From assembly GCA_029260795.1 (NCBI GenBank), contig JAJDCO010000094.1, positions 97,193 to 161,192 on the forward strand: 64,000 nt of DNA, in the 5' to 3' direction. Below are positions 37,250 to 45,679 of this stretch, piece by piece (the stretch's first letter is position 1; each line of letters starts with the position of its first letter). Origin of the DNA: Planctomycetota bacterium. GTDB taxonomy: Bacteria > Planctomycetota > OFTM77. The notes beneath the pieces were generated by a model. It had not been told where the DNA came from. It worked only from the letters and a program-made list of their open reading frames with translations, and made no database searches. Position numbers and translations under genes: made by a program.

Positions 37250-39541
37250 ATGGCATCCCGCACCGCCGACGGCTCACGAATCGCTCACTTCTACCGCTTC
37301 TCCGTTTCGGAGCGACTTCGGACGCTGTTCGAGCGCGGCCTCCTTAGTGAGGAGGACTACCATAGCCTCCTCTCCAGCCAGCAGGTCCTCTCCGCCGAGG
37401 AAGCCGACCGACTGATCGAGAACGTGATCGGCGTCTTCAGCCTGCCGTTGGGTCTCGGTCTGAACTTCCAGATGAACAGCCGAGACTACCTGGTGCCGTT
37501 CGCGGTCGAGGAGCCTTCGATCGTGGCGGCGGTCAGCTCGGCCGCCAAGACGGTCCGTCGAGCGGGAGGCTTCAACGCGGCCTGTGAGGAGTCTTTGCTG
37601 ATCGGGCAGATCCAGGTCGTCGACGTGCCGCAGCCGGCCAAGATGCGCTCGCACCTGCTTCAGCACCACGAGGAGATCCTCGATCTAGCCAACAGTCTGC
37701 ATCCCAAGATGGTGGCGCGTGGCGGTGGCGCTCGAGAGGTCGAGGTCCACCTGCACCCCCACCATTCCCGTCGCGGGGAGATGGTCGTCGTTCATCTCCT
37801 CGTCGACACGCGCGACGCGATGGGAGCCAACCTCGTCAACACGATGTGCGAAGGTGTCGCGCCCCTGATCGAGAAGATCACCGGCGGCACGGTCTTCCTG
37901 CGGATCATCTCGAACCTGACCGACCGATCGATGGTGCGAGCCGAGGTCGAGATACCGACCGAGCTGCTGGGAGGCCGCGGATTCACCGGGGACCAAGTGC
38001 GAGACGGCATCATCCTGGCCACCGAGTTCGCGACCGTCGACCCGTATCGTGCCGCGACCCACAACAAGGGTATCCTGAACGGCATCGACGCGGTCGCGAT
38101 CGCGACCGGAAACGACTGGCGAGCCATCGACGCCGCAGCGCACGCCTACGCGGGTCGCGGACATGGCTACACCTCGCTCACGAAGTGGTACGCCAACGAG
38201 GCCGGCGACTTGATCGGGAGCCTCGAGCTTCCTTTGAAGGTCGGCATCGTCGGCGGTCAGGTGCAGTCCAATCCGGCGGTCGCGATCTGCCATCGCCTGG
38301 TGGGAGTCGAGTCGGCACCGGAGCTGGCGCAGGTCATGGCGTGCGTCGGACTGGCCCAAAACTTCGCGGCCCTGCGAGCTCTGAGTACCGACGGCATTCA
38401 ACGCGGTCACATGATGCTGCACGCTCGCAGCTGCGCCGTGGCGGCGGGTGCGCCGCCGGAGGTCTTCGAGCGAGTGGTCGAGCGCTTGATCGAGTGCGGC
38501 GACATCAAGGTGTGGAAAGCCGAAGAGATCATGGTCGATCTCTCCGACGAGGAGCCTCCGACCGAAGGAGCCTCCGAGCGGATCGAGGAGCAGCACCGCA
38601 CGGGCGCCGGTCATGGCAAGGTCATCCTGCTGGGTGAGCATGCCGTGGTCTACGGCAGCCACGCGATCGCCGCGCCGATCCCACTGGCCATTCAAGCGCG
38701 CGTGCAGGCGGGCCCCAAGGGTGGCCGGGTGATGATCCCGCGCTGGGGTGTCGAATCACCCTTGCGCGATCCCAACGCCCAATCGCCGACCTCGATTCAC
38801 GAATGCCTCAACCTGATCTTCAAGCGTCTCGAGGTCGAGGAGCGCGATCTCCAGATCGAGATCTTCTCCCATGTCCCGCGCGCCATGGGTCTGGGGGGAT
38901 CGGCGGCCCTCGCCGTGGCCGTGACGCGTGCCATCTCCGACTACTTCGAGCTCCAGCTCGTGGACAAGGAGATCAACGACATCGCCTACGCGTGCGAGCA
39001 GATCATCCACGGCACTCCTTCGGGCATCGACAACGCGCTGGCGACCTACGGGCGGTTCTTGCTCTATCGCAAGAGCCCTGAGCCGGGTGAGCCGGCGTTC
39101 ATGGAGACGCTCGAGGTGCCGCGCGCGATTCCGATCGTCATCGGACTGACCGGCGTCGAGAGCCTCACCGCCCGCATGGTCGCTCAGGTTCGCCGCTCCT
39201 GGGAGAACAAGCGCGCCTTGTACGAGCGCATCTTCTCCCAGATCGACGGGCTCACTCTCGAAGCAGTCGATGCGATCGCGGCCGACGACCTGCCCCACCT
39301 CGGCGAGCTGATGAACGTGTGTCACGGTCTGCTGAACGCCCTGCAGGTGAGTAGCCCCGAGCTCGAGGAGCTCATCGGCATCGCGCGTCGCCACGGGGCC
39401 CTGGGCGCAAAGCTCACCGGCGGCGGCGGCGGCGGCTCGATGATCGCCCTGTGCCCTCACGAGGATCCGGCTGTCTCGGAGGGCATCGCGAGCGCGATGC
39501 GTCAAGCCGGCTACCGCGCCATCCAAACCGAAATCGACTGA
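37250..39541 (+). CDS. HMG-CoA reductase (class II) - mevalonate kinase fusion
   Basis: This single 763-aa frame joins two mevalonate-pathway enzymes. Residues 1-~425 are class II HMG-CoA reductase: ENVIGVFSLPLGLGLNFQMN with the catalytic Glu, DAMGANLVNTMCE with the catalytic Asp near 190, HNKGILNGIDAVAIATGND, and the catalytic His in GHMMLHARS. After a ~25-residue acidic linker, residues ~453-763 are a GHMP mevalonate kinase: HGKVILLGEHAVVYGSHAIA, phosphate loop VPRAMGLGGSAALAVAVTRA (GLGGSAA in place of the usual GLGSSAA), and GAKLTGGGGGGSMIAL. GGAGAGAGG precedes ATG 37250. TATAAC at 37208-37213 could be a -10. The protein would convert HMG-CoA to 5-phosphomevalonate. It is the first gene of a five-gene operon. 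The frame open upstream to 37076 is not needed. Confidence 0.95.
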   Translation: MASRTADGSRIAHFYRFSVSERLRTLFERGLLSEEDYHSLLSSQQVLSAEEADRLIENVIGVFSLPLGLGLNFQMNSRDYLVPFAVEEPSIVAAVSSAAKTVRRAGGFNAACEESLLIGQIQVVDVPQPAKMRSHLLQHHEEILDLANSLHPKMVARGGGAREVEVHLHPHHSRRGEMVVVHLLVDTRDAMGANLVNTMCEGVAPLIEKITGGTVFLRIISNLTDRSMVRAEVEIPTELLGGRGFTGDQVRDGIILATEFATVDPYRAATHNKGILNGIDAVAIATGNDWRAIDAAAHAYAGRGHGYTSLTKWYANEAGDLIGSLELPLKVGIVGGQVQSNPAVAICHRLVGVESAPELAQVMACVGLAQNFAALRALSTDGIQRGHMMLHARSCAVAAGAPPEVFERVVERLIECGDIKVWKAEEIMVDLSDEEPPTEGASERIEEQHRTGAGHGKVILLGEHAVVYGSHAIAAPIPLAIQARVQAGPKGGRVMIPRWGVESPLRDPNAQSPTSIHECLNLIFKRLEVEERDLQIEIFSHVPRAMGLGGSAALAVAVTRAISDYFELQLVDKEINDIAYACEQIIHGTPSGIDNALATYGRFLLYRKSPEPGEPAFMETLEVPRAIPIVIGLTGVESLTARMVAQVRRSWENKRALYERIFSQIDGLTLEAVDAIAADDLPHLGELMNVCHGLLNALQVSSPELEELIGIARRHGALGAKLTGGGGGGSMIALCPHEDPAVSEGIASAMRQAGYRAIQTEID

Positions 39542-39548
39542 GGCCCTC

Positions 39549-40127
39549 ATGTCCGACCCGATCGTTTCGTTCGACGACGAGCTGCTCATCTTGGTCGATG
39601 AGTCCGATCAGGTGGTCGGCTACGAGAGCAAGGCTGCCAGTCACGACGGAGAAGGCATCCTTCACCGCGCGTTCTCGGTATTCTTGTTCAATCAAAGAGG
39701 CGAGCTGCTGCTTCAGCAACGAACCGGAAGCAAGCGGCTCTGGCCGCTCTACTGGGCCAACAGCTGCTGTAGCCATCCGCGCAAGGGAGAGGAGACTCTG
39801 GAGGCCGCCCATCGACGCGTGCGTGAGGAGCTCGGCGCCGAAGCGGAGCTCGAGTTCGTCTACAAGTTCCAGTACCACGCGCGCTACCCGGACGAAGGCT
39901 CCGAGAACGAGCTCTGCTGGGTCTTTATCGGTCGCTGCGATGGTCCCATTCATGCCAACGAGAACGAGGTCGAGGCCTGGCGCACCATCCCGAGCGACGA
40001 CCTGCAAGGCGAGCTCGATGCCCATGCCGATCGTTACACGCCTTGGCTCAAGCTCGAGTGGCGCGAGCTCCGAAAGCATCATTGGTCGCGCATCGAGAGC
40101 CTCTGGAACTCCTCCGTGCGAGGCTGA
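39549..40127 (+). CDS. idi: Isopentenyl-diphosphate isomerase type 1
   Basis: This is a 192-aa Nudix-fold enzyme that interconverts IPP and DMAPP. The catalytic cysteine lies in WANSCCSHP near residue 73. The Nudix-type helix is EETLEAAHRRVREELGAEA, and the catalytic glutamate region is GSENELCWVF. Length and motifs fit type 1 (metal-dependent, flavin-free). It begins seven bases after the HMGR-MVK stop, with GAGG seven bases before the ATG, and the next gene starts six bases after its stop, so it is firmly within the operon. Confidence 0.95.
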   Translation: MSDPIVSFDDELLILVDESDQVVGYESKAASHDGEGILHRAFSVFLFNQRGELLLQQRTGSKRLWPLYWANSCCSHPRKGEETLEAAHRRVREELGAEAELEFVYKFQYHARYPDEGSENELCWVFIGRCDGPIHANENEVEAWRTIPSDDLQGELDAHADRYTPWLKLEWRELRKHHWSRIESLWNSSVRG

Positions 40128-40133
40128 CGCTCG

Positions 40134-41138
40134 ATGAGCCGCCACGCCACTGCCATCGCCGGAAGTAACATCGCCCTGGTGAAGTACTGGGGCAAGCGAT
40201 GCGCCTCCCAGCCCGGGCTGAATCTCCCGGCCGTCGGATCCCTGTCGATCACGCTCGATGCGCTCACGACACGAACCGACGTTCGATTCGACGACGGCCT
40301 CGCGGCCGACGAGATCGTGCTGACGGATCCGTCCGGCCGCCGCCCCGACGCCGCGAGCGATCAGAAGATCTCGCGCTTCTTGGACCTCGTCCGGGCACGC
40401 ACCGGAATCGGGACGCGCGCCCACGTCCGAACTCACAATGACTTTCCCACCGCGGCCGGCCTCGCCTCGTCCGCTTCGGGATTCGCCGCCCTCGCCCTCG
40501 CCGCCACCCGGGCCTCAGGCCTCGAGCTCGGAAGCGACGAGCTCTCGCGGCTCGCGCGCCAAGGATCGGGCTCGGCCGCTCGCTCGATCTTCGGCGGCTT
40601 CGTCGAGTGGCACCGGGGCGAGTCCGACGACGGTTCGGACTGCCTCGCCGAACCCCTGGCCGAGCCCGAGCACTGGCCCCTGAAGGTCGTCGTCGCAATC
40701 ACCCAGCTCGGACCCAAGAGCGTCGGATCGACGAAAGGCATGGAGCTCACGCGCGAGACGTCCCCGTTCTTCTCGAGCTGGGTCGCGTCGCATCCGGCCG
40801 ATCTGACCCGAGCTCGGGAGGCGATCGCCACTCGAGACTTCGAGCGGCTGGCGGAGGTCACGGAGGCGAGCTGCCTGAAGATGCACGCGCTGATGATGAG
40901 TGCGCGGCCCGGACTCCTGTACTGGCGCGGCGCGACGCTCGAGATCATCCATGCCATCCGAGAGCTTCGACGAGAAGGGGTACCCGTGTGCTTCACGATC
41001 GACGCGGGGCCACAGGTCAAGGCGGTGTGTGAAGCGCACGTCGATGCGCGCGTGATGTCGGCTCTGAGAAGTATCAACGGCGTGCAAGACGTTCTCACAA
41101 GCGGCTTGGGCCCGGGCGCGCGGTTGACGCTCACATGA
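40134..41138 (+). CDS. mvaD: Diphosphomevalonate decarboxylase
   Basis: This is a 334-aa GHMP-family enzyme that makes IPP from mevalonate 5-diphosphate with ATP. Diagnostic stretches are GSNIALVKYWGKR near the N-terminus, the phosphate loop DFPTAAGLASSASGFAALAL, and RQGSGSAARSIFGGFVEW, all characteristic of MvaD and not of the phosphomevalonate decarboxylase variants I know. The conserved aspartate of the active site is in CFTIDAGPQVKAVC. Its stop overlaps the start of the phosphomevalonate kinase gene by four bases (ATGA at 41135-41138). Confidence 0.95.
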   Translation: MSRHATAIAGSNIALVKYWGKRCASQPGLNLPAVGSLSITLDALTTRTDVRFDDGLAADEIVLTDPSGRRPDAASDQKISRFLDLVRARTGIGTRAHVRTHNDFPTAAGLASSASGFAALALAATRASGLELGSDELSRLARQGSGSAARSIFGGFVEWHRGESDDGSDCLAEPLAEPEHWPLKVVVAITQLGPKSVGSTKGMELTRETSPFFSSWVASHPADLTRAREAIATRDFERLAEVTEASCLKMHALMMSARPGLLYWRGATLEIIHAIRELRREGVPVCFTIDAGPQVKAVCEAHVDARVMSALRSINGVQDVLTSGLGPGARLTLT

Positions 41139-42151
41139 GCGCCACCGTGATCGATCGGGCTCCGGGCAAGCTCGTACTTCTCGGCGAGTACGCCGTGCTG
41201 CGAGGCGCGCCGGCGCTCGTGCTAGCGGTCGGCCGAGAAGTGCAAGTCAAGCTCCGGCCTGATGCCGAGGGCGCCGAGGGCGACCGGGCCGTTCGGCTCG
41301 TCTTCACCTGTCCCGAGATCAGAGTCCAGGATGCCGAGGTCGCGATCGGAACGGACTCTTGGGAGCTCTCGAAGGCCCGATGGCCTTCGCCTCTGATCCA
41401 ATCGATCGTCGCCGCCGCCGTGCAATGGTGTGGTTCGCGGGGTCGATCCTTGCGGTCGGCCCACATCACGATCGACTCCTCCTCGTTCTACCGAGACGGC
41501 CAGAAGCTCGGGCTCGGCTCGAGTGCAGCCGTGACGGTGGCTCTGCTTCGCTCCCTGCTCCGCTCCCTCGGTTCGGAGCCACCGGCGTCCGAGCTGTTTG
41601 CATTGGCAAAGGGCGCGCACTCGCGAGCCCAGGGTGGAGCCGGCAGCGGTGTCGACATCGCCGCCAGCACGTACGGAGGGGTGCTCGAGTACCGCATCGA
41701 CCAGTCACCGAGGCCGACCCACCTGCCACCGAGAGTCGAGTGCCTGGCGGTCTGGACGGGGCACTCCTCGTCGACGCCCGATCTCGTTCGGCAAGTTCTG
41801 CAGGCCGTCGAGGCACGACCGGGGGCTCGGGCGGTCTTCGGCGAGCTCTCCGAGGCCGCCGAGCAAGGCGCGCTGGACGCACGACGAGGCGATGCCGACG
41901 CGTTTCTCGACACGGTCGGGCGCTTCGCCGACGCTTATCGCCGTCTGGGCGAGGAGTGCGGCGTCCCACTCTTCGACACGGCTCATGACGCGATCGCGAG
42001 TGCGGGCACGAAAGCGGGCGCGGTCTACAAGCCGTCCGGAGCGGGAGCGGGGGACTTGGGTGTTGCGTTCGGTCGAGACGAATCGATTGAGACTTTGAGG
42101 CGATCGCTACCTCGAGGAGCGGTCGCTCTCGATCTGGGGAGCCAGCTTTGA
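41135..42151 (+). CDS. Phosphomevalonate kinase (GHMP family)
   Basis: This is a 338-aa GHMP kinase. The start APGKLVLLGEYAVLRGAPAL, the loop QKLGLGSSAAVTVALLRSLL, and SGVDIAASTYGG match bacterial phosphomevalonate kinases. The last motif is SGAGAGDLGVAF. With MvaD next to it and a separate mevalonate kinase in the fusion protein, the assignment to the 5-phosphomevalonate step is strong. It overlaps mvaD at its start and the ACR3 gene at its end (TTGA at 42148-42151), so both junctions are translationally coupled. Confidence 0.92.
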   Translation: MSATVIDRAPGKLVLLGEYAVLRGAPALVLAVGREVQVKLRPDAEGAEGDRAVRLVFTCPEIRVQDAEVAIGTDSWELSKARWPSPLIQSIVAAAVQWCGSRGRSLRSAHITIDSSSFYRDGQKLGLGSSAAVTVALLRSLLRSLGSEPPASELFALAKGAHSRAQGGAGSGVDIAASTYGGVLEYRIDQSPRPTHLPPRVECLAVWTGHSSSTPDLVRQVLQAVEARPGARAVFGELSEAAEQGALDARRGDADAFLDTVGRFADAYRRLGEECGVPLFDTAHDAIASAGTKAGAVYKPSGAGAGDLGVAFGRDESIETLRRSLPRGAVALDLGSQL

Positions 42152-43374
42152 ATGAGCCACAAGCATCGAGCCGTCGCTCCCTGAAGGGCTTCGAGCGCTA
42201 CTTGACCCTGTGGGTGCTCCTCAGCATGGGCGCGGGAGTCGTCCTCGGTCGAGTCGCCCCGAGCGTTGCCGAGTCGCTCGACCGTCTCACGCTCGACGTG
42301 AAGGGAGCCCCCGTCGTCTCGATCCCGATCGCGATCTGCCTCTTCTTCATGATGTATCCCATCATGGTGAAGATCGACTTTGCCGAAGTCGTGGCCGCGG
42401 GCCGGAACGCTCGCCCCGTCTTGCTGACCCTCTTCGTGAACTGGTGTGTGAAGCCGTTCACGATGTTGGCCATCGCGACCTTCTTCCTGGGCACCGTCTT
42501 TCGACACTTCATCGGTGCCGAGGCGACCGACCTCGTCCAGCTCCCGTTCGGCTTGGATCTTCCTGCGGGTGCGACCCTCGGCGAAGGCCAGGTGGTCGTG
42601 CACGAAGGGGTCAAGCTGCTGAGGATTCCATTGTGGAGGAGCTACCTGGCCGGGTGCATCCTGCTCGGTGTCGCACCCTGCACGGCGATGGTGCTGGTCT
42701 GGGGATACCTGGCACGCGGTCGAGATGCCCTCACGCTGGTCATGGTCGCGATCAACTCCCTGGCGATGCTCGTCCTGTACGGGGTCCTGGGAGGATTCCT
42801 ACTCGGCGTGGGTCGACTGCCGGTCCCCTGGCAGGCGCTGATGCTGTCGATCGGTATCTACGTCGCCTTGCCACTGGTGGCCGGCATCGTGTCCCGCAAG
42901 TGGATTCTGGCTGCCAAGGGCGAGCAGTGGTTTCGCGAGAAGTTCCTGCACCTCCTCACGCCGATCACGATCGCCGCACTGCTCGTGACGCTGGTGCTGC
43001 TGTTCTCTTTCAAAGGCGACGTGATCCTCGAGAATCCACTGACGATTCTCTGGATCGCTGTCCCGCTCATGCTGCAAACGGTGCTCATCTTCGGAATCGC
43101 CTACGCCTTGGCACGCGGGCTGGGGTTGGAGTATGCCGATGCCGCTCCCGCGGCTCTCATCGGGGCGAGCAACCACTTCGAGGTCGCGATCGCCACGGCC
43201 ACGATGCTGTTCGGGCTCTCGTCGGGCGCGGCACTGGCGACCGTGGTCGGTGTGCTCATCGAGGTGCCCCTGATGCTCGCGCTGGTGCGGTTCTGCCGGC
43301 GAACGGCCGGGTGGTTCCCGACACCGGCGAGCGCGTCGGATGTGATGGAAGACAGCTGCACACCTCCGCGCTGA
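42148..43374 (+). CDS. ACR3-family arsenite efflux permease
   Basis: This is a 408-aa polytopic inner-membrane transporter of the ACR3 family (about ten helices). The family signature with the essential cysteine reads GVAPCTAMVLVWGYLARG. Further matches are ALIGASNHFEVAIATATML and FFMMYPIMVKIDFAEV. The start is TTG 42148, supported by GGGGAG six bases before it and by overlap with the stop of the phosphomevalonate kinase. It is the last gene of the mevalonate operon. No arsenate reductase of known type, arsenite-binding ArsR or ArsM is adjacent, so arsenic export is the family-based call. A different oxyanion or organic substrate is possible given the odd context. Confidence 0.9.
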   Translation: MNEPQASSRRSLKGFERYLTLWVLLSMGAGVVLGRVAPSVAESLDRLTLDVKGAPVVSIPIAICLFFMMYPIMVKIDFAEVVAAGRNARPVLLTLFVNWCVKPFTMLAIATFFLGTVFRHFIGAEATDLVQLPFGLDLPAGATLGEGQVVVHEGVKLLRIPLWRSYLAGCILLGVAPCTAMVLVWGYLARGRDALTLVMVAINSLAMLVLYGVLGGFLLGVGRLPVPWQALMLSIGIYVALPLVAGIVSRKWILAAKGEQWFREKFLHLLTPITIAALLVTLVLLFSFKGDVILENPLTILWIAVPLMLQTVLIFGIAYALARGLGLEYADAAPAALIGASNHFEVAIATATMLFGLSSGAALATVVGVLIEVPLMLALVRFCRRTAGWFPTPASASDVMEDSCTPPR

Positions 43375-43401
43375 CGGATCGACCGAGCTCGAGAGCCGAG
43401 C

Positions 43402-44049
43402 TCAGTCGACCAAGGGTGTCACGCGCAGCACGACGCCATCCATCGACAGGACGCAGGTCCGCGGGGCTCCCTCGGGATGCGGCTGGTCGTAGTTCCAGCG
43501 CAGCGATCCATTCTGGTAGACGAGGGTGTCCTTCGGGTAGCCGACCAGCGAGAGCACGTCTCGCAGGCTCATGCCGGGTCGAATGTGCTCGAAGTCACGC
43601 CACTCGGGTCGGCTCGGAAACGTGTCGTCGAGCGTGCGCGCTCCCAGCCCCGAATGCGGCTCGAGCCGAAGCACCTCGAGAAGCCGCTCGAGCTGCTCGG
43701 CCACGTAAGAAAGCTCCTTCGTGGCAGTGGATTCCGAAGGCGCCTGCCCGGGGCTCGCGGACCGGGGAGACTCCGCTCGCAACTCGTTGACGGCTAGACG
43801 CAGCGCCGCGACCTCGTCGTAGAGCGCCACCAAGGCTTCTTCGATTCCGTCCCTTCGAAACGCTCCGCTCTCGAGCTCGTTCCGCGGTGGCTGTGTCGCG
43901 GGCCAAGTGTCCTCGAGATCCTCACGCGCTTCGGCCGCACTCTCCTGAGCGGCGAGCCGCGCTTCATCTGCTTGTTCCTGCATCGTGGTGGCGATCCACA
44001 CGCCGCCCGCGGCCAGGAGGAGTATCACGATGGCAAGAATGCGGCTCAT
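43402..44049 (-). CDS. Membrane-anchored protein with BamE/SmpA-like C-terminus
   Basis: This is a 215-aa protein with an N-terminal anchor (MSRILAIVILLLAAGGVWIA), a charged helical, probably coiled-coil section (QADEARLAAQESAAEAREDL; DEVAALRLAVNELRAE), and a C-terminal ~60 residues that resemble the BamE/SmpA fold. The C-terminal part reads FEHIRPGMSLRDVLSLVGYP, then SLRWNYDQP and VLSMDGVVLRVTPLV. It may be an envelope assembly or small structural protein, which is inference. GGAG stands ten bases before the ATG. The gene starts 16 bases after the aroC stop, so they form one transcript. A 7-bp perfect inverted repeat (43385-43403) lies at the convergent end with the ACR3 gene. Confidence 0.65.
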   Translation of the reverse strand: MSRILAIVILLLAAGGVWIATTMQEQADEARLAAQESAAEAREDLEDTWPATQPPRNELESGAFRRDGIEEALVALYDEVAALRLAVNELRAESPRSASPGQAPSESTATKELSYVAEQLERLLEVLRLEPHSGLGARTLDDTFPSRPEWRDFEHIRPGMSLRDVLSLVGYPKDTLVYQNGSLRWNYDQPHPEGAPRTCVLSMDGVVLRVTPLVD

Positions 44050-44065
44050 GGAAGCTGGTCTCCGG

Positions 44066-45163
44066 TCAGGTTCTGTCGATGGGGCCCCGTTGAGCCCTCT
44101 GTCTCAACCAATGATCGGCCAGAGTGATGGCGACCATCGCCTCGCCCATCGGAACGAAGCGGGGCAGCAGGCAAGGGTCGTGGCGGCCCTTGGTAGCGAT
44201 CGTCGTCTGCTTCCCCGAACGATCGACCGTCTCTTGTGGCTGCGGCAAGGAGCTCGTCGGCTTGATCGCGCAGCGGAGGACGATCGGCATGCCCGAGGAG
44301 ATCCCTCCCAGCATGCCGCCATGGCGGTTGCCACGCGTCGCGATCTGATCGCCGTCCTTCACGAAGGGGTCGTTGTTCTCGCTGCCGCGCGCGGTCGCGA
44401 CGGCGAAGCCGACACCGTACTCGACGCCCAGCACGGCCGGCAGGCTGAACAAGGCCTTGCCCAAGTCGGCCTTCAGCTTGTCGAACACCGGCTCGCCCCA
44501 GCCGGCCGGAACGCCTGTCGCCACCAGCTCGGCGATCCCACCGATCGAGTCCTTCTCGCCACGCAGCTTCTCGATGAGCGCGATCATCTTCTCGGCCTTG
44601 GCACGATCCGGGCAGCGGACGATGTTCGACTCGACTTGCTCGAGCGTCACCGCGGCCGGATCCTCGATGTCGGCGACGAGATCACCGACCTGCTTCACGT
44701 AGCCGAGGACGCGGACACCGAGCTCGGCGAGGAGCTTCTTGGCAACGGCACCGGCCGCGACGCGGACGTTGGTCTCGCGGGCACTCGAGCGACCGCCGCC
44801 TCGGTAGTCTCGGAAGCCATACTTCGCATCGAAGGTGTAGTCGGCGTGGCCAGGGCGGTACCTGTCGCGTATGTCGCTGTAGTCGCGCGAGCGCTGGTCC
44901 TCGTTGCGAATCAAGATGGCGATCGAGGTGCCGGTGGTTCGCCCCTCAAAGACGCCCGAGAGAATCTCGGGAGCGTCCTTCTCGTCGCGCGCCGTGACGA
45001 TCTTCGACTGCCCCGGTCGACGCCGAGCCAGATCGGGCAGGAGATCATCGACCGCGAGTGGAAGCCCTGGAGGGACGCCATCGATGATGACGACGTTACC
45101 CGGCCCATGACTCTCCCCCGCCGTCGTGATCCGGAAGAGCTGCCCGAAGCTGTTGCCTGCCAT
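44066..45163 (-). CDS. aroC: Chorismate synthase
   Basis: This is a 365-aa enzyme that makes chorismate from EPSP using reduced FMN, the last shikimate step. The signatures GESHGPGNVVIIDGVPPGLP, YRPGHADYTFDAKYGFRDYR, GGGRSSARETNVRVAAGAVA and NRHGGMLGGISSGMPIVLR are all intact. The C-terminal extension beyond DPCLLPRFVPMGEAMVAITL is short. No strong ribosome site precedes ATG 45163. Upstream lies the repeat-rich gap before moeA. It is co-transcribed with the BamE-like gene. Confidence 0.97.
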   Translation of the reverse strand: MAGNSFGQLFRITTAGESHGPGNVVIIDGVPPGLPLAVDDLLPDLARRRPGQSKIVTARDEKDAPEILSGVFEGRTTGTSIAILIRNEDQRSRDYSDIRDRYRPGHADYTFDAKYGFRDYRGGGRSSARETNVRVAAGAVAKKLLAELGVRVLGYVKQVGDLVADIEDPAAVTLEQVESNIVRCPDRAKAEKMIALIEKLRGEKDSIGGIAELVATGVPAGWGEPVFDKLKADLGKALFSLPAVLGVEYGVGFAVATARGSENNDPFVKDGDQIATRGNRHGGMLGGISSGMPIVLRCAIKPTSSLPQPQETVDRSGKQTTIATKGRHDPCLLPRFVPMGEAMVAITLADHWLRQRAQRGPIDRT

Positions 45164-45204
45164 GGCGAGAGGTTAACGCCGCCGGGCAGAGGAAACCAGA
45201 GAGA

Positions 45205-45233
45205 GGACTCCGTTCGCGGCTCTGCATCACGTG
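45205..45233 (+). repeat. Dispersed intergenic repeat, partial copy (tail only)
   Basis: GGACTCCGTTCGCGGCTCTG plus CATCACGTG repeats the tail of the ~105-bp element with one change in the core. The 5' two-thirds of the element is missing. Confidence 0.65.
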
Positions 45234-45290
45234 CTGTGTGCGTGATCGACAGTCGTTCCCGACAAGTGGGGCAGACCGATATCTACCGCC

Positions 45291-45395
45291 CCACTCTCTC
45301 TCCCACGTCATTCCATGCGAATCGCCCCGCCGACGGGCCACGAGCATCGAACGGCGCGACGTGTCGGACTCCGTTCGCGTCTCTGAATCACGTGG
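45291..45395 (+). repeat. Dispersed ~105-bp intergenic repeat, copy B
   Basis: This is a full copy. It begins CCACTCTCTCTCCCACGTCA, contains CGAATCGCCCCGCCGACGGG and CCACGAGCATCGA, and ends GGACTCCGTTCGCGTCTCTG then AATCACGTGG. Confidence 0.88.
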
Positions 45396-45412
45396 GCACC
45401 GAATCTCCAGCA

Positions 45413-45516
45413 CCACTCTCTCTTTCACGGCATTCCATACGAATCGCCCCGCCGACGGGCCACGAGGAGTGAGTGCGCAACCTGTCGGACTCCGTTCGCG
45501 TCTCTGACATCACGAG
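45413..45516 (+). repeat. Dispersed ~105-bp intergenic repeat, copy C
   Basis: This is a full copy in tandem with copy B, 17 bases apart. It begins CCACTCTCTCTTTCACGGCA, contains the same 20-base CGAATCGCCCCGCCGACGGG core, and ends GGACTCCGTTCGCGTCTCTG then ACATCACGAG. Confidence 0.88.
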
Positions 45517-45679
45517 GAGTGGGCCTCCGGGGGGGCGGACCACCGAGGAGCGGGCCCCCCGGCCGCCTCGAGCTCGGTGACTCGTGCGACGGGGCACATC
45601 ACGGGGTTGCTCGCCTCGCGGTCGAGACCTAGACTCCTGGCTTGCTTTGCCCCCCTCTCCCGAACGACACGAGCGCTCC

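Larger units (their letters stand above)
45164..45679. other. Intergenic region filled with dispersed repeats
   Basis: The 516-bp gap between divergent aroC and moeA contains a partial and two full copies of the ~105-bp repeat listed separately. No gene is seen. The promoters of aroC and moeA must lie within or between the repeats. Confidence 0.6.

Noticed and set aside
42148..43374. Regarding the 32431-33369 ArsR-type gene and this ACR3 gene as one arsenic-resistance operon
   Set aside because: The ArsR protein lacks an arsenite-binding cysteine pair, overlaps metH, and is separated from ACR3 by metH and the mevalonate genes.
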